Source: Bacteriovorax stolpii
GTDB lineage: Bacteria > Bdellovibrionota > Bacteriovoracia > Bacteriovoracales > Bacteriovoracaceae
Assembly: GCF_002872415.1 (NCBI RefSeq)
Contig: NZ_CP025704.1
Location: 3,746,310-3,810,309, forward strand
Length of the DNA: 64,000 nucleotides
Direction of reading: 5' to 3'
The notes beneath the pieces were generated by a model. It ran no database searches and was not told the DNA's origin. It saw only the letters and a program-made list of their open reading frames with translations. Of this stretch, positions 36,207 to 45,548 are shown in pieces (positions within the stretch are counted from its first letter, which is position 1; every line of letters starts with the position of its first letter). The translations under genes were made by a program, and so were the position numbers.

Positions 36207-37418
36207 ATGACAGTTAAAATTTTTCGCCACTTCTCTGAAATTGCCACTCTGGAAAATGCCTATAAAAAAGATGGGAGAAAACTTTCTCCTTCTGACCTTG
36301 GATTAATTAAGGACGCTTCTATTGTCTACAACCACGATGAGATCATTTGGGTTGGCCCCGATAGCCAGCTGCCAGAAGATTATCAACACATGGATTTTAT
36401 CGATGCCAGTGGAAAGACCTGTGTGCCGGAAATTGTCGACTCACACACACACGTTGTATTTGGTGGAGACCGCGCTCACGAATACAGCATGAGACTTAAC
36501 GGCGCCACTTATGAAGAGATCGCTAAGGCCGGTGGTGGAATTTTAAACTCGATGAAAGGAACAAATGCCCTTTCTCGCAGTGAACTTTTAAAACTTGCTC
36601 AACAAAGAATTAAAAACATCCGCTCTTACGGAGTGGGTACAATCGAAGTTAAATCTGGTTACGGGTTAAACTTTGAAAAAGAATATGAAATTTCCCGCAT
36701 CATCCACGATTTAAAAAATATCGTGCGTCCTGATGTGCAAATCATTAACACTTTCATGGCCGCTCATGCAGTTCCTAAAGACTACTCGAGCTCATATGAA
36801 TACATGAAAGATGTAGTTCTTCCTCTGTTAGATAAACTTGGTGAAGAACAAATCCTTGATTGCGTTGATATCTTCCACGAGCAAAATTATTTCTCTGAAG
36901 AAGATGTCATCTCACTTTTTGAGCGCGCAAAAAGATGGAACATCCCAGTTAAAATGCACGCTGACGAATTTAACGATAACAAAGGCGCCATCCTCGCAAC
37001 TAAATACCAGGCGCTTTCAGCAGACCACCTTCTAGCAACTGGAGCTGATGGGATTGAAGCGCTTAAGAATTCAAATACCGTAGCGACACTACTTCCTGGC
37101 ACAGGACTTTTCTTAGGGAAAAACCAGGCCAATGGCCGCGCCTTTTTAGATGCCGGAGTTAAAGTTGCCATCGCTTCTGATTACAACCCAGGTTCATGTC
37201 ACTGCGACAACCTCGTGATGATTGCCTCATTGGCCGCTCCGATTTATAAAATGAATATGGCGGAACTATGGTGTGCTATCACTTTCAACGCCGCTTGTGC
37301 CGTTGGACTGAAAAACCAAGGGGCCTTAATCCCTGGGCTTAGACCACGATTCAGCGTCTTTAATACCGACTCAATTGATCGAATTACCTATAATTGGGGC
37401 AAGAATTTAGCTATTTAG
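36207..37418 (+). CDS. hutI: imidazolonepropionase
   Basis: Third step of histidine breakdown: hydrolyses imidazolonepropionate to formiminoglutamate. A metal-dependent amidohydrolase of 403 residues. DSHTHVVFGGDRAHE near 77 carries the HTH metal ligands, EVKSGYGLN near 150, MAAHAVPKDY near 188, HADEFND near 250, HLLATGADG near 272 and ASDYNPGSC near 323. It is separated from hutH-hutU by the protease pair on the other strand, so it is probably transcribed separately. No hutG/hutF is in the window. Confidence 0.96.
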   Translation: MTVKIFRHFSEIATLENAYKKDGRKLSPSDLGLIKDASIVYNHDEIIWVGPDSQLPEDYQHMDFIDASGKTCVPEIVDSHTHVVFGGDRAHEYSMRLNGATYEEIAKAGGGILNSMKGTNALSRSELLKLAQQRIKNIRSYGVGTIEVKSGYGLNFEKEYEISRIIHDLKNIVRPDVQIINTFMAAHAVPKDYSSSYEYMKDVVLPLLDKLGEEQILDCVDIFHEQNYFSEEDVISLFERAKRWNIPVKMHADEFNDNKGAILATKYQALSADHLLATGADGIEALKNSNTVATLLPGTGLFLGKNQANGRAFLDAGVKVAIASDYNPGSCHCDNLVMIASLAAPIYKMNMAELWCAITFNAACAVGLKNQGALIPGLRPRFSVFNTDSIDRITYNWGKNLAI

Positions 37419-37473
37419 CACTTTTTAGGCCCAATAAGATTTAGTTTTGATGGGATTGTCCGATAAGCCTTCT

Positions 37474-37845
37474 ATGAAAAGGTTTGTTACATTCCTGCGT
37501 TTATTTAGTCTGACTACGTTGCTCGTTTTAGCATCGTGTGGGTCTGATAAAATGCAAGGAGCTTCAACTGGCTCAAACTCTCTAACTGGTGGGCAATGCG
37601 CTTGTAACTCAAGTTATTCACCAGTATGCGGATACAACAACGTCACATACGATAATCTATGCCAGGCCAAATGCTATTATGGTGATGAGGCCAATAAGTT
37701 TGCTCAAGGTAGCTGTAACTGTAGCGACAGCGGTCCTGTATGTGGTGATGACAACAAAACTTATATCAATGAATGTGAAGCTCAAGCAGCAATCAGAAAT
37801 GGTTTCATGAAAAGAATCGTTAAATTTAGCGATTGCAATCGCTAA
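37474..37845 (+). CDS. lipoprotein with two Kazal-type inhibitor domains
   Basis: From the ATG giving MKRFVTFLRLF the product is 123 residues with a lipobox LASC (lipidated Cys near 22); in-frame starts up to 27 bases upstream are possible but lengthen the signal unhelpfully. Two tandem Kazal domains follow: CACNSSYSPVCGYNNVTYDN near 44, and CNCSDSGPVCGDDNKTYINE near 83. Both have the family core C-x-PVCG-x-(N/D)-x-x-TY-x-x-x-C. Kazal domains block serine proteases. A lipid-anchored inhibitor could protect the cell from its own or its prey's proteases. Confidence 0.85.
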   Translation: MKRFVTFLRLFSLTTLLVLASCGSDKMQGASTGSNSLTGGQCACNSSYSPVCGYNNVTYDNLCQAKCYYGDEANKFAQGSCNCSDSGPVCGDDNKTYINECEAQAAIRNGFMKRIVKFSDCNR

Positions 37846-38403
37846 TTAATTCGCTGTCCACTCTTTCATTTTTTCCACAATCTCTTCTGCATTAAAATCC
37901 ATCGGCCCATTGCTAAAATGAACCACTTTTCCTCTATGGAAAATGATCGTGACTGGAATCGCTGACACTTTGAAGTCTGTGACTAACTTAGAGTTTTTAT
38001 CTGGAACGATAATGAATTCATCTTTCATATTGATCTTCTTCATTATCTTATGAATGTTGGCAACTTGGTCATCTTCATCTGTATTGATGGCCACAATTTG
38101 AACTTGTTCAGGTTTGAATTTATTTTTTAGGGCCATCATCGAAGGCATCTCTTCCAGGCATGGAATACACCACGAAGCCCAGAAATTTAAAATCACCACC
38201 GGTGCATTGATTTTTGTCATTGGCAGATCCTCGCCCGCCAGCGTTTTATAATTTCCGTGGAGGAAAAGATTCTCGTACTCCAGATATTCTTGCGACTGCT
38301 TGATCACTTCTTCATTTTTTGCGAAGAACTTGAATCCTATTTGTCCGGCAAGCACAACGCCAAACACCACGATAAATATAATAAATGGTAAAAATTTCTT
38401 CAT
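37846..38403 (-). CDS. TlpA/ResA-like membrane-anchored thioredoxin
   Basis: Periplasmic thiol-disulfide oxidoreductase of 185 residues. An N-terminal membrane anchor (FLPFIIFIVVFGVVLAGQIGF) is followed by a thioredoxin fold with the active site WASWCIPCLEEMP near 95-107 and the cis-Pro in SAIPVTIIF near 147. It is related to AhpC/TSA-type TlpA, ResA and CcmG, often involved in cytochrome c maturation or disulfide reduction. GGGG lies upstream of the ATG. The gene stands alone here. Confidence 0.88.
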   Translation of the reverse strand: MKKFLPFIIFIVVFGVVLAGQIGFKFFAKNEEVIKQSQEYLEYENLFLHGNYKTLAGEDLPMTKINAPVVILNFWASWCIPCLEEMPSMMALKNKFKPEQVQIVAINTDEDDQVANIHKIMKKINMKDEFIIVPDKNSKLVTDFKVSAIPVTIIFHRGKVVHFSNGPMDFNAEEIVEKMKEWTAN

Positions 38404-38436
38404 TGCATGAGCCCCTAATCGTTCTAAAATTATACT

Positions 38437-38643
38437 ATGTTTAAAACCAGACTGAAACTAAAACCCAAGAGTTTAAATAACCAAAAAGGTCAAACTTTCT
38501 TGGAATTCATTTTCGTTTTAATGCTACTGATAAGCATCTCCTTTGCCTACATGAGAGGCTTTAGCTTCTATATTGGTTCCCGTTGGGAAGTCATGCTAAA
38601 AATTATTGCCAGACCTAATGCAAGTACAGTTACAATTCCGTAA
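38437..38643 (+). CDS. small pilin/TadE-like membrane peptide
   Basis: 68 residues with the pattern KGQTFLEFIFVLMLLISISF (about 18-37): a short basic leader, Gly at -1, then Phe/Glu at +5-like position and a long hydrophobic helix, as in TadE/TadF and Flp-type pseudopilins processed by a prepilin peptidase. There is no ribosome binding site before the ATG; a TATACT sequence touches it. No other tad genes are nearby, so it may be an orphan that serves a system encoded elsewhere. Confidence 0.55.
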   Translation: MFKTRLKLKPKSLNNQKGQTFLEFIFVLMLLISISFAYMRGFSFYIGSRWEVMLKIIARPNASTVTIP

Positions 38644-38678
38644 GTGACATTCTTTTAAAATAAGTTCAGTGAGGGCCT

Positions 38679-40169
38679 ATGAATTACATCTTGTCGATTG
38701 ACCAGGGAACAACAGGAACGAGATCTTGTCTGATTGATGCCGAAACTTTTACTCTTATCGGTCAGGCAAGTAAGGAATACCCTCAAATCTATCCCAAACC
38801 ATCTTGGGTTGAACACAACCTCAATGACATCTGGGCGACAGTTGAATCAACTGCTAAAGAAGTTTTAAAAAACAATAATGTTCAGGCCCATCAAATTAAG
38901 GCCATCGGTATCACCAACCAACGCGAAACAACTTGTGCCTTCGATAAAAAAGGAACTCCACTCGCTAACGCGATTGTCTGGCAAGACAGGCGCACCAGCG
39001 ATTTCTGTCAGGAGCTGAAGGGAAAAAATCTTTCAGAGAAGATTAAAGAAAAAACAGGCCTTCCTATCGATCCTTATTTTTCTGCAACGAAAATGAATTG
39101 GCTTTTAAAAAATAATTCAGCTGTGGCAAATGCTGCCAAAGATGGCACTCTTCTTTTTGGAACGATCGATACTTTTCTTCTTTTTAAATTAACCGGACAC
39201 GTTTCTCATAAGACTGATGCTTCAAACGCCTCTCGCACGATGTTGATGAATTTAAAGACCTGTGACTGGGACGCTGAGCTTCTCGATGTCTTCGGAGTGA
39301 AAAAAGAGTTTCTTCCTTCTATTGAAGACTCATTTGGAAATTTCGGTGTGACTAAGGGCCTTTCGTTTTTACCAGACGGCATTCCGGTGACTGGAATTTT
39401 AGGAGATCAGCAATCAGCTCTTTTTGGACAAGCAGGTTTTCATAAAGGCGAAATGAAATGCACTTATGGTACTGGTGCCTTTGTTCTTTTAAATACAGGT
39501 GATGACTTAATTTACTCAAAGTCAGGACTTCTGACGACTGTTGAGTATCGCCACAAAGGTAAGGCCGTCTACGCTCTTGAAGGTTCAAGTTACATCGCTG
39601 GTGCGGCTGTTCAATGGCTGCGCGATAATTTAAAGATCATTAAAAAAAGTTCTGAAGTGGAACCTCTTGCTCGCGAAGTCCATAACTTTGAAGAGCTAAA
39701 GCACATTCAGTTCTTCCCATTTTTTGCCGGAATAGGCTCTCCTTACTGGAATGCTGAGGCCAAAGGAGCAATCACCGGACTGACTCGCGATTCTGGACGC
39801 GCTCATATTGCTTTTGCATGCCTTGAAGGTGTCGCCATGGCGATTAATGACCTTTTAATGGCGATGAAAAAAGACACTGGTCTTAGTATTAAGACTCTTA
39901 AAGTTGACGGCGGAGCCGCCGCTAATACGCTTTTGATGGAGCTTCAAGCGACAATTTCAGAAACGACAATTGTTAGACCTAAAGTTATCGAGACAACAGC
40001 TTTTGGTGCAGCGATGGCCGCGGCGATTGGTGCCGGTTTAACTGACTTTGAAAAACTCTCGACGACATGGAAAAAAGACCGCGAGTTTCCGATTGATTCA
40101 AATCTTGAAGGTTATATCAAAGACAAGAGAGAGCTTTGGAATAAAACGATCAGCAAAATGTTTACTTAA
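38679..40169 (+). CDS. glpK: glycerol kinase
   Basis: Phosphorylates glycerol to glycerol 3-phosphate. The 496 residues are normal. Typical signature blocks: SIDQGTTGTRSCLID near 5 (ATP phosphate loop), GITNQRETTCAF near 76, AIVWQDRRT near 93, FGTIDTFLLFKLTG near 160, and GILGDQQSALFGQ near 236, KCTYGTGAFVLLNTG near 258. Gly-rich FFPFFAGIGSPYWN lies near 346. GAGGG is positioned upstream of ATG. The 3' end overlaps a small convergent gene by 8 bases. Confidence 0.96.
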   Translation: MNYILSIDQGTTGTRSCLIDAETFTLIGQASKEYPQIYPKPSWVEHNLNDIWATVESTAKEVLKNNNVQAHQIKAIGITNQRETTCAFDKKGTPLANAIVWQDRRTSDFCQELKGKNLSEKIKEKTGLPIDPYFSATKMNWLLKNNSAVANAAKDGTLLFGTIDTFLLFKLTGHVSHKTDASNASRTMLMNLKTCDWDAELLDVFGVKKEFLPSIEDSFGNFGVTKGLSFLPDGIPVTGILGDQQSALFGQAGFHKGEMKCTYGTGAFVLLNTGDDLIYSKSGLLTTVEYRHKGKAVYALEGSSYIAGAAVQWLRDNLKIIKKSSEVEPLAREVHNFEELKHIQFFPFFAGIGSPYWNAEAKGAITGLTRDSGRAHIAFACLEGVAMAINDLLMAMKKDTGLSIKTLKVDGGAAANTLLMELQATISETTIVRPKVIETTAFGAAMAAAIGAGLTDFEKLSTTWKKDREFPIDSNLEGYIKDKRELWNKTISKMFT

Positions 40170-40356
40170 CTGGTTTTGCTTCCTGCGGCCCTTTGGTCGC
40201 AGGAGGTGCCGCCATCTCGCACACCTTTTTCTTCGGGTCCCAAATCCCTTTTGATTCCACACAATAATGAATAGATGCAAAATCTCTCGCAATCACAGCT
40301 ACAATCCCAATTAAAAGGAGAATCATGGTCGCAATTAAGAGATTTCGATCTTTCAT
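40162..40356 (-). CDS. small single-pass membrane protein of unknown function
   Basis: 64 residues; an N-terminal membrane helix (LLIATMILLLIGIVAVIA) is followed by a short tail with two Cys (HYCVESKGIWDPKKKVCE) and a Pro/Ala/Lys-rich end. GGGAAA precedes the ATG. It lies 3 bases downstream of radA and is probably cotranscribed. Similar short proteins with a pair of Cys in a W.P..K.C motif are common but uncharacterised. The only other in-frame extensions point to this start. Confidence 0.6.
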   Translation of the reverse strand: MKDRNLLIATMILLLIGIVAVIARDFASIHYCVESKGIWDPKKKVCEMAAPPATKGPQEAKPVK

Positions 40357-40359
40357 AAT

Positions 40360-41736
<1,377 letters not shown>

Positions 41737-41743
41737 AACAATC

Positions 41744-43621
41744 CTACTTTAACATTTTTAAAAGTTCTGCTTCCGTAATGATCTTGATTTTAAGCTCCAG
41801 CGCTTTTTTATACTTGCTTGAGCTTGGGTCAGTTTCATTCGTTACTAAAATATCTGTGTTCTTTGAAACCGAAGACACCACAATCCCTCCGCCTTCGCGG
41901 ATTTTATCTTCTACGACTGGCCTCTTTTCTGAAAGGGCGCCAGTAATACAAATCTTCATTCCAGTAACTGCAGTTTCGCGGGTCTCTTCAACTGTGAACT
42001 CAAACCCCAGGTCTACAAGTTCATCAATTAAATCAAACTTTTCACGAATTGAAGTTAAAAACTCCGTCGCTGATTTCTCAGCAAATGATTCAACTTTCAT
42101 GAGCTGCTCAAGACTTAAGTTTTTAATCTTCTTGATGCTATCAAATCCGCCGCGCACGACTTTCTCGCACTTGTTATAGGCTCCACCACTGATACCTAGT
42201 GCCGACAAGAAAGTAATCAGGTCTACAGTTTTCGTTTTTTCAATCGACTCAATAAGCTTGTTGCTTAATTTATCTTTAACCTTATCAAGCTTCATTAAGT
42301 CAGAAGCTTCCAGGCGGTAAAGATCAGGGATCGTTTTTACAAGCTTTGCATTGATTAATTCCTCAAGCCTTTTTCCACTTAGGTTTTCAATGCCAATCTT
42401 CTGGATAAAATTTAAAATGATCTCTTTGTTTTTCCCGGGGCAATTATCGTTGCGACAAAAAATCCTGATATCGACGATTTCAACTTTTGAGTCACAACTT
42501 GGGCAATGGTCTGGAACAACAAATTTCTCTTTTGATGATTTCACTACTGAAAGAAATTTTGGAATAACCTCTCCAGAGCGGATAATTTCAATTTCATCTC
42601 CAGACTTTAAGTTATTGGCCGCAACCATTCCGTAGTTATGCAGAGTCACATTCGAGATCATCGCCCCAGAAAGTTCCACCGGCTCAACTTCTCCAACGGG
42701 AGTTAAAATTCCATTTCTCGAAACGTACCAAATGATTTCTTTAAGAGTTGTTGTCTTTGATTCACCTTGAAACTTAAAGGCCATTTTATATCGAGGATGA
42801 TGAGATGTTTCTCCCAACTCCTCATGCAAGGCCAGGCTGTTATAAGTAAATACCAGGCCGTCGATTTGGTAATCTCCCTCTGACATAAAATGACGGGCAC
42901 GATCAATCACATCTTCTAGAGATTCTTTTGATGTATGGATTTCAACTTCTGGAATAAGAAAGCCGTGCTCTTTTAAATGCTCAAATTTCTTTTCTTCTTT
43001 TTTAATTGGTTCATCGCTAATGTAATCAAAGGCCATGAACTTGATATAGCGACAAAGCTCGAGGTTTTCTTTACGCCCCATTAAACCAGCGACAATGTTT
43101 CTCTGGCTGGTAGGTTTTTCTAACCCAATATCTGTCATTTCTTTTGAAAGTTTAAAGAAGCTTTCTTCATCACAAAAAAGCTCGCCTCTAATTTCAATCT
43201 TGTGTTTATTGTTGATAAATTTTGGAACGTTATTGATCCACATAACCTTTTTAGTGATGTTCTCACCAAAAGTTCCATCCCCTCTGGTTTTGGCCAGGTG
43301 AAGATCACCGTCTTGATAAATAAGTGAACAACTGATTCCATCAAGCTTCATCGTGCTCAGGATTTCTTCTTTCCCCATCCACGTCACCAGGTCTTCAATG
43401 ACGTAAGTCTTTTCAAGGGAAAGCATTTTTTTATCGTGTTTGATTTTATCGCTGGCCGATGTCGTTGTGCCGACAATATTGAGAACTGGGTTTTTTGGAT
43501 CTAGCTTTTTTAATTCGTCTTCGAGTTTGTCGTAATCGTAATCAGATATTTCAGGGCGCCCTTGGTAATAGAGCGCCTTATGTTTAATAATTTCGGATTC
43601 AAGTTTTTGGATGCGACTCAC
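41744..43621 (-). CDS. ligA: NAD-dependent DNA ligase
   Basis: Seals nicks with NAD+. 625 residues, slightly short for LigA (about 670). Domain Ia HKALYYQGRPEISDYDYD near 13, active-site Lys in MKLDGISCSLI near 92, GEL near 145, the OB region, a Cys4 zinc site in CPSCDSKVEI and CRNDNCPG near 375, HhH segment, and a C-terminal BRCT domain (MKICITGALSEKRPVVEDKI near 551). Start is GTG with GGAGGGG five bases before it. Confidence 0.96.
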   Translation of the reverse strand: MSRIQKLESEIIKHKALYYQGRPEISDYDYDKLEDELKKLDPKNPVLNIVGTTTSASDKIKHDKKMLSLEKTYVIEDLVTWMGKEEILSTMKLDGISCSLIYQDGDLHLAKTRGDGTFGENITKKVMWINNVPKFINNKHKIEIRGELFCDEESFFKLSKEMTDIGLEKPTSQRNIVAGLMGRKENLELCRYIKFMAFDYISDEPIKKEEKKFEHLKEHGFLIPEVEIHTSKESLEDVIDRARHFMSEGDYQIDGLVFTYNSLALHEELGETSHHPRYKMAFKFQGESKTTTLKEIIWYVSRNGILTPVGEVEPVELSGAMISNVTLHNYGMVAANNLKSGDEIEIIRSGEVIPKFLSVVKSSKEKFVVPDHCPSCDSKVEIVDIRIFCRNDNCPGKNKEIILNFIQKIGIENLSGKRLEELINAKLVKTIPDLYRLEASDLMKLDKVKDKLSNKLIESIEKTKTVDLITFLSALGISGGAYNKCEKVVRGGFDSIKKIKNLSLEQLMKVESFAEKSATEFLTSIREKFDLIDELVDLGFEFTVEETRETAVTGMKICITGALSEKRPVVEDKIREGGGIVVSSVSKNTDILVTNETDPSSSKYKKALELKIKIITEAELLKMLK

Positions 43622-43636
43622 TTAACCCCTCCGAGG

Positions 43637-45100
43637 TTAAAAAGTAAAAATCGCTCCTACTTTAGCAGAAGTATCTTTGAATTGCAGTTCTTTTGTATTT
43701 CCCTTTGTGAAAGTCGCTTTATTTGAAAGAACTTCAACGGCCCCAACAAGTGAAATATTTGTCTCATAAGCATACTGTCCACCGATCTCTAAACGGTAGT
43801 TTGAGCTCGAGTCGTCTGTTCCATAAATTTTCGCTTTCTCTTTGTAAGAAGATGTTAAAAGGAAATCAATCAAAAGGTACATTCTCATTGCCTGATAGAC
43901 CGGAATACTACCGCGTGCTCCCAATAACAATCCAGAGAAAGTAAACTCCGTGAAGCCATCGGCCAGTGAGGTATTCATGCCGTAAATATAACTTCCATAT
44001 CCACCATAAAGATCAACTTGCGGTCCGTAAAAAAATCCCATTGGTAAATATTTGTATCCAAACTTTACACGTGTTGCAGTATTGTCTGAGGAATTGCTCT
44101 CTTGAGTGAAAGTTCCTTGGTCCTTTTTATAACTGCCAAATTTTTTTCCAAATTCAATTCCACCCCACCAATTTCTAGTCGCCCAAAGCTCTAGGTCAAG
44201 GTGTCCTCCGAATCTCATTCCATCCATTGAACTCTCTGAAGCACCCGACTTTGTCACCGAGCCACTCCCCGCTGTTAAATAAATTCCAATTGAACCTAGC
44301 TTTCCAAATTCATTATCTTCTTTTTCACCAAACTTTACTTGCTCAATCACTTTTCTTGATTCAACTGAGCGAACCTTTACCCAGTCCTCAATGCGAAGTT
44401 TTTTATTTCCTTCATAAGCTGTCACCCTTGCTTGCGCTTGAGTTTCACCAACATCAAAAACTTTTGCATCTGCAATTTTTTCAGTTTGGTAATCAATGAT
44501 TTCTTTTAACAATGGATGCTGTCTCTTTGCAGTAGGTCTCTCAATTACGATTTCGCTTCCGTTAAAGATCTGCGATTTTCTTCCAATATCAATGGTAAAT
44601 TGATCACCAAGAACACCTTTGACTCGTCCACTGTAAGGAATCGTCTTCTCATACATATCCAGCCAGTTTTTTACTGTCTGAGAAATCACTGTTGAATCTG
44701 TTGTCTTAAGCTGAGTTTGCTCTTTGAAATAGCGGTCTTCACCGTTTTCGCCGATAACTTCAACCTTAACATCAGCCGTGTTTGCTCCCACTGCCAAAAC
44801 GATGCGAATAAGTGTTCCCGCTTTTGTTTTATCAGCAATGACTTTTAAAACATCTTTATTGTTTAAATGGCTTTCAAGATTTTTAGAGTATTGCCCAAGA
44901 ATGTTGATAAGCTCTGAGTTCGATTTATACGTACACCACGAACCGTCTTTAATGTAGTTTTCAACATCTTCAAAAACCTTAAATCCAATCTTATTGTCTG
45001 CCCCATCCGTCACCGGAAGAAGCATACAGTTTCTCATCGACTCTGAGGCCATGAGGTTTGCTGAAAGAAACAAGGCCCCTAATAATAAGAGTTTTTTCAT
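43637..45100 (-). CDS. exported protein with C-terminal beta-barrel-like region
   Basis: 487 residues, with signal peptide (MKKLLLLGALFLSANLMAS). The first half is soluble-looking: FKVFEDVENYIKDGSWC and GQYSKNLESHL, then a small barrel-like segment VKGVLGDQFTIDIGRKSQIFNGSEI, similar to flagellar-assembly FlgT-like beta units. The second half shows alternating aromatic strands (GMRFGGHLDLELWATRNWWG, YGSYIYGMNTSL) and ends in ...AKVGAIFTF, so a C-terminal outer-membrane barrel is probable. It overlaps the upstream HTH gene by four bases (ATGA), so the two proteins are made together. Confidence 0.7.
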   Translation of the reverse strand: MKKLLLLGALFLSANLMASESMRNCMLLPVTDGADNKIGFKVFEDVENYIKDGSWCTYKSNSELINILGQYSKNLESHLNNKDVLKVIADKTKAGTLIRIVLAVGANTADVKVEVIGENGEDRYFKEQTQLKTTDSTVISQTVKNWLDMYEKTIPYSGRVKGVLGDQFTIDIGRKSQIFNGSEIVIERPTAKRQHPLLKEIIDYQTEKIADAKVFDVGETQAQARVTAYEGNKKLRIEDWVKVRSVESRKVIEQVKFGEKEDNEFGKLGSIGIYLTAGSGSVTKSGASESSMDGMRFGGHLDLELWATRNWWGGIEFGKKFGSYKKDQGTFTQESNSSDNTATRVKFGYKYLPMGFFYGPQVDLYGGYGSYIYGMNTSLADGFTEFTFSGLLLGARGSIPVYQAMRMYLLIDFLLTSSYKEKAKIYGTDDSSSNYRLEIGGQYAYETNISLVGAVEVLSNKATFTKGNTKELQFKDTSAKVGAIFTF

Positions 45101-45408
45101 AGTTCTATCTCTGGCAGTGGCGGCAGTGTTTCTGCCTGGGCATTATGCTCATAAACCGAAAGAAGCATCTTAAGATCATTGATTTCCTCTTCCAGCTCGC
45201 GGTTTCTCTTTTTAAGGAACTCCACTTCAAGTTTTAAGGCCAACTCTTCTTTCTGGACGGTGATCTCTCTAGTCCAGATAAAGTACTTTCCGTTTTCTTC
45301 TTTATACTTAATGTGCCCTGATTTGATTGAGCGTCTGATTGTTGAAATTGAAACTTTTTTTACGTTGGCGTAATCGAGTATCGATAACCAGATTCCTTCT
45401 TGATTCAT
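45097..45408 (-). CDS. HTH plus coiled-coil protein
   Basis: The ATG (MNQEGIWLSI) has GGAG seven bases upstream and gives 103 residues. The N-terminal half reads as an AlpA/MerR-like winged helix: WLSILDYANVKKVSISTIRRSI, then GHIKYKEENGKYFIW. The second half (about 47-90) is a heptad-like helix (KEELALKLEVEFLKKRNREL). It looks like a small DNA-binding protein that dimerises. A TGAGTACTCA palindrome lies 22 bases upstream, next to a TAGAAT -10-like box, suggesting self-regulation. It overlaps the following barrel-protein gene. Confidence 0.68.
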   Translation of the reverse strand: MNQEGIWLSILDYANVKKVSISTIRRSIKSGHIKYKEENGKYFIWTREITVQKEELALKLEVEFLKKRNRELEEEINDLKMLLSVYEHNAQAETLPPLPEIEL

Positions 45409-45429
45409 TAGACATCTCCATTCCATTGG

Positions 45430-45439
45430 TGAGTACTCA
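45430..45439. promoter_or_regulatory. palindrome TGAGTACTCA (copy 1)
   Basis: Perfect 10-base palindrome between the HTH gene and its apparent -10 box (TAGAAT on the minus strand at 45441-45446), so it would overlap the transcription start. The best candidate operator of the four exact copies in this window. Confidence 0.5.
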
Positions 45440-45548
45440 TATTCTATCTTAAATTCAGATCAGTTAGAATATTTTTAAACCCGATGAAGGCACTCCACTA
45501 CTTTGAAAAAAATCTCAAAACAAATGTAAGAAGTGTTATCCTTATCTC

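Noticed and set aside
40181..40204. Strong hairpin TCCTGCGGCC-CTTT-GGTCGCAGGA after glpK
   Set aside because: It has no T-run on either strand and lies inside the coding part of the small membrane-protein gene, so I do not call it a terminator.
43622..43640. Inverted repeat TTAACC / GGTTAA before ligA
   Set aside because: It contains the ligA ribosome binding site and is short; no evidence for regulation.
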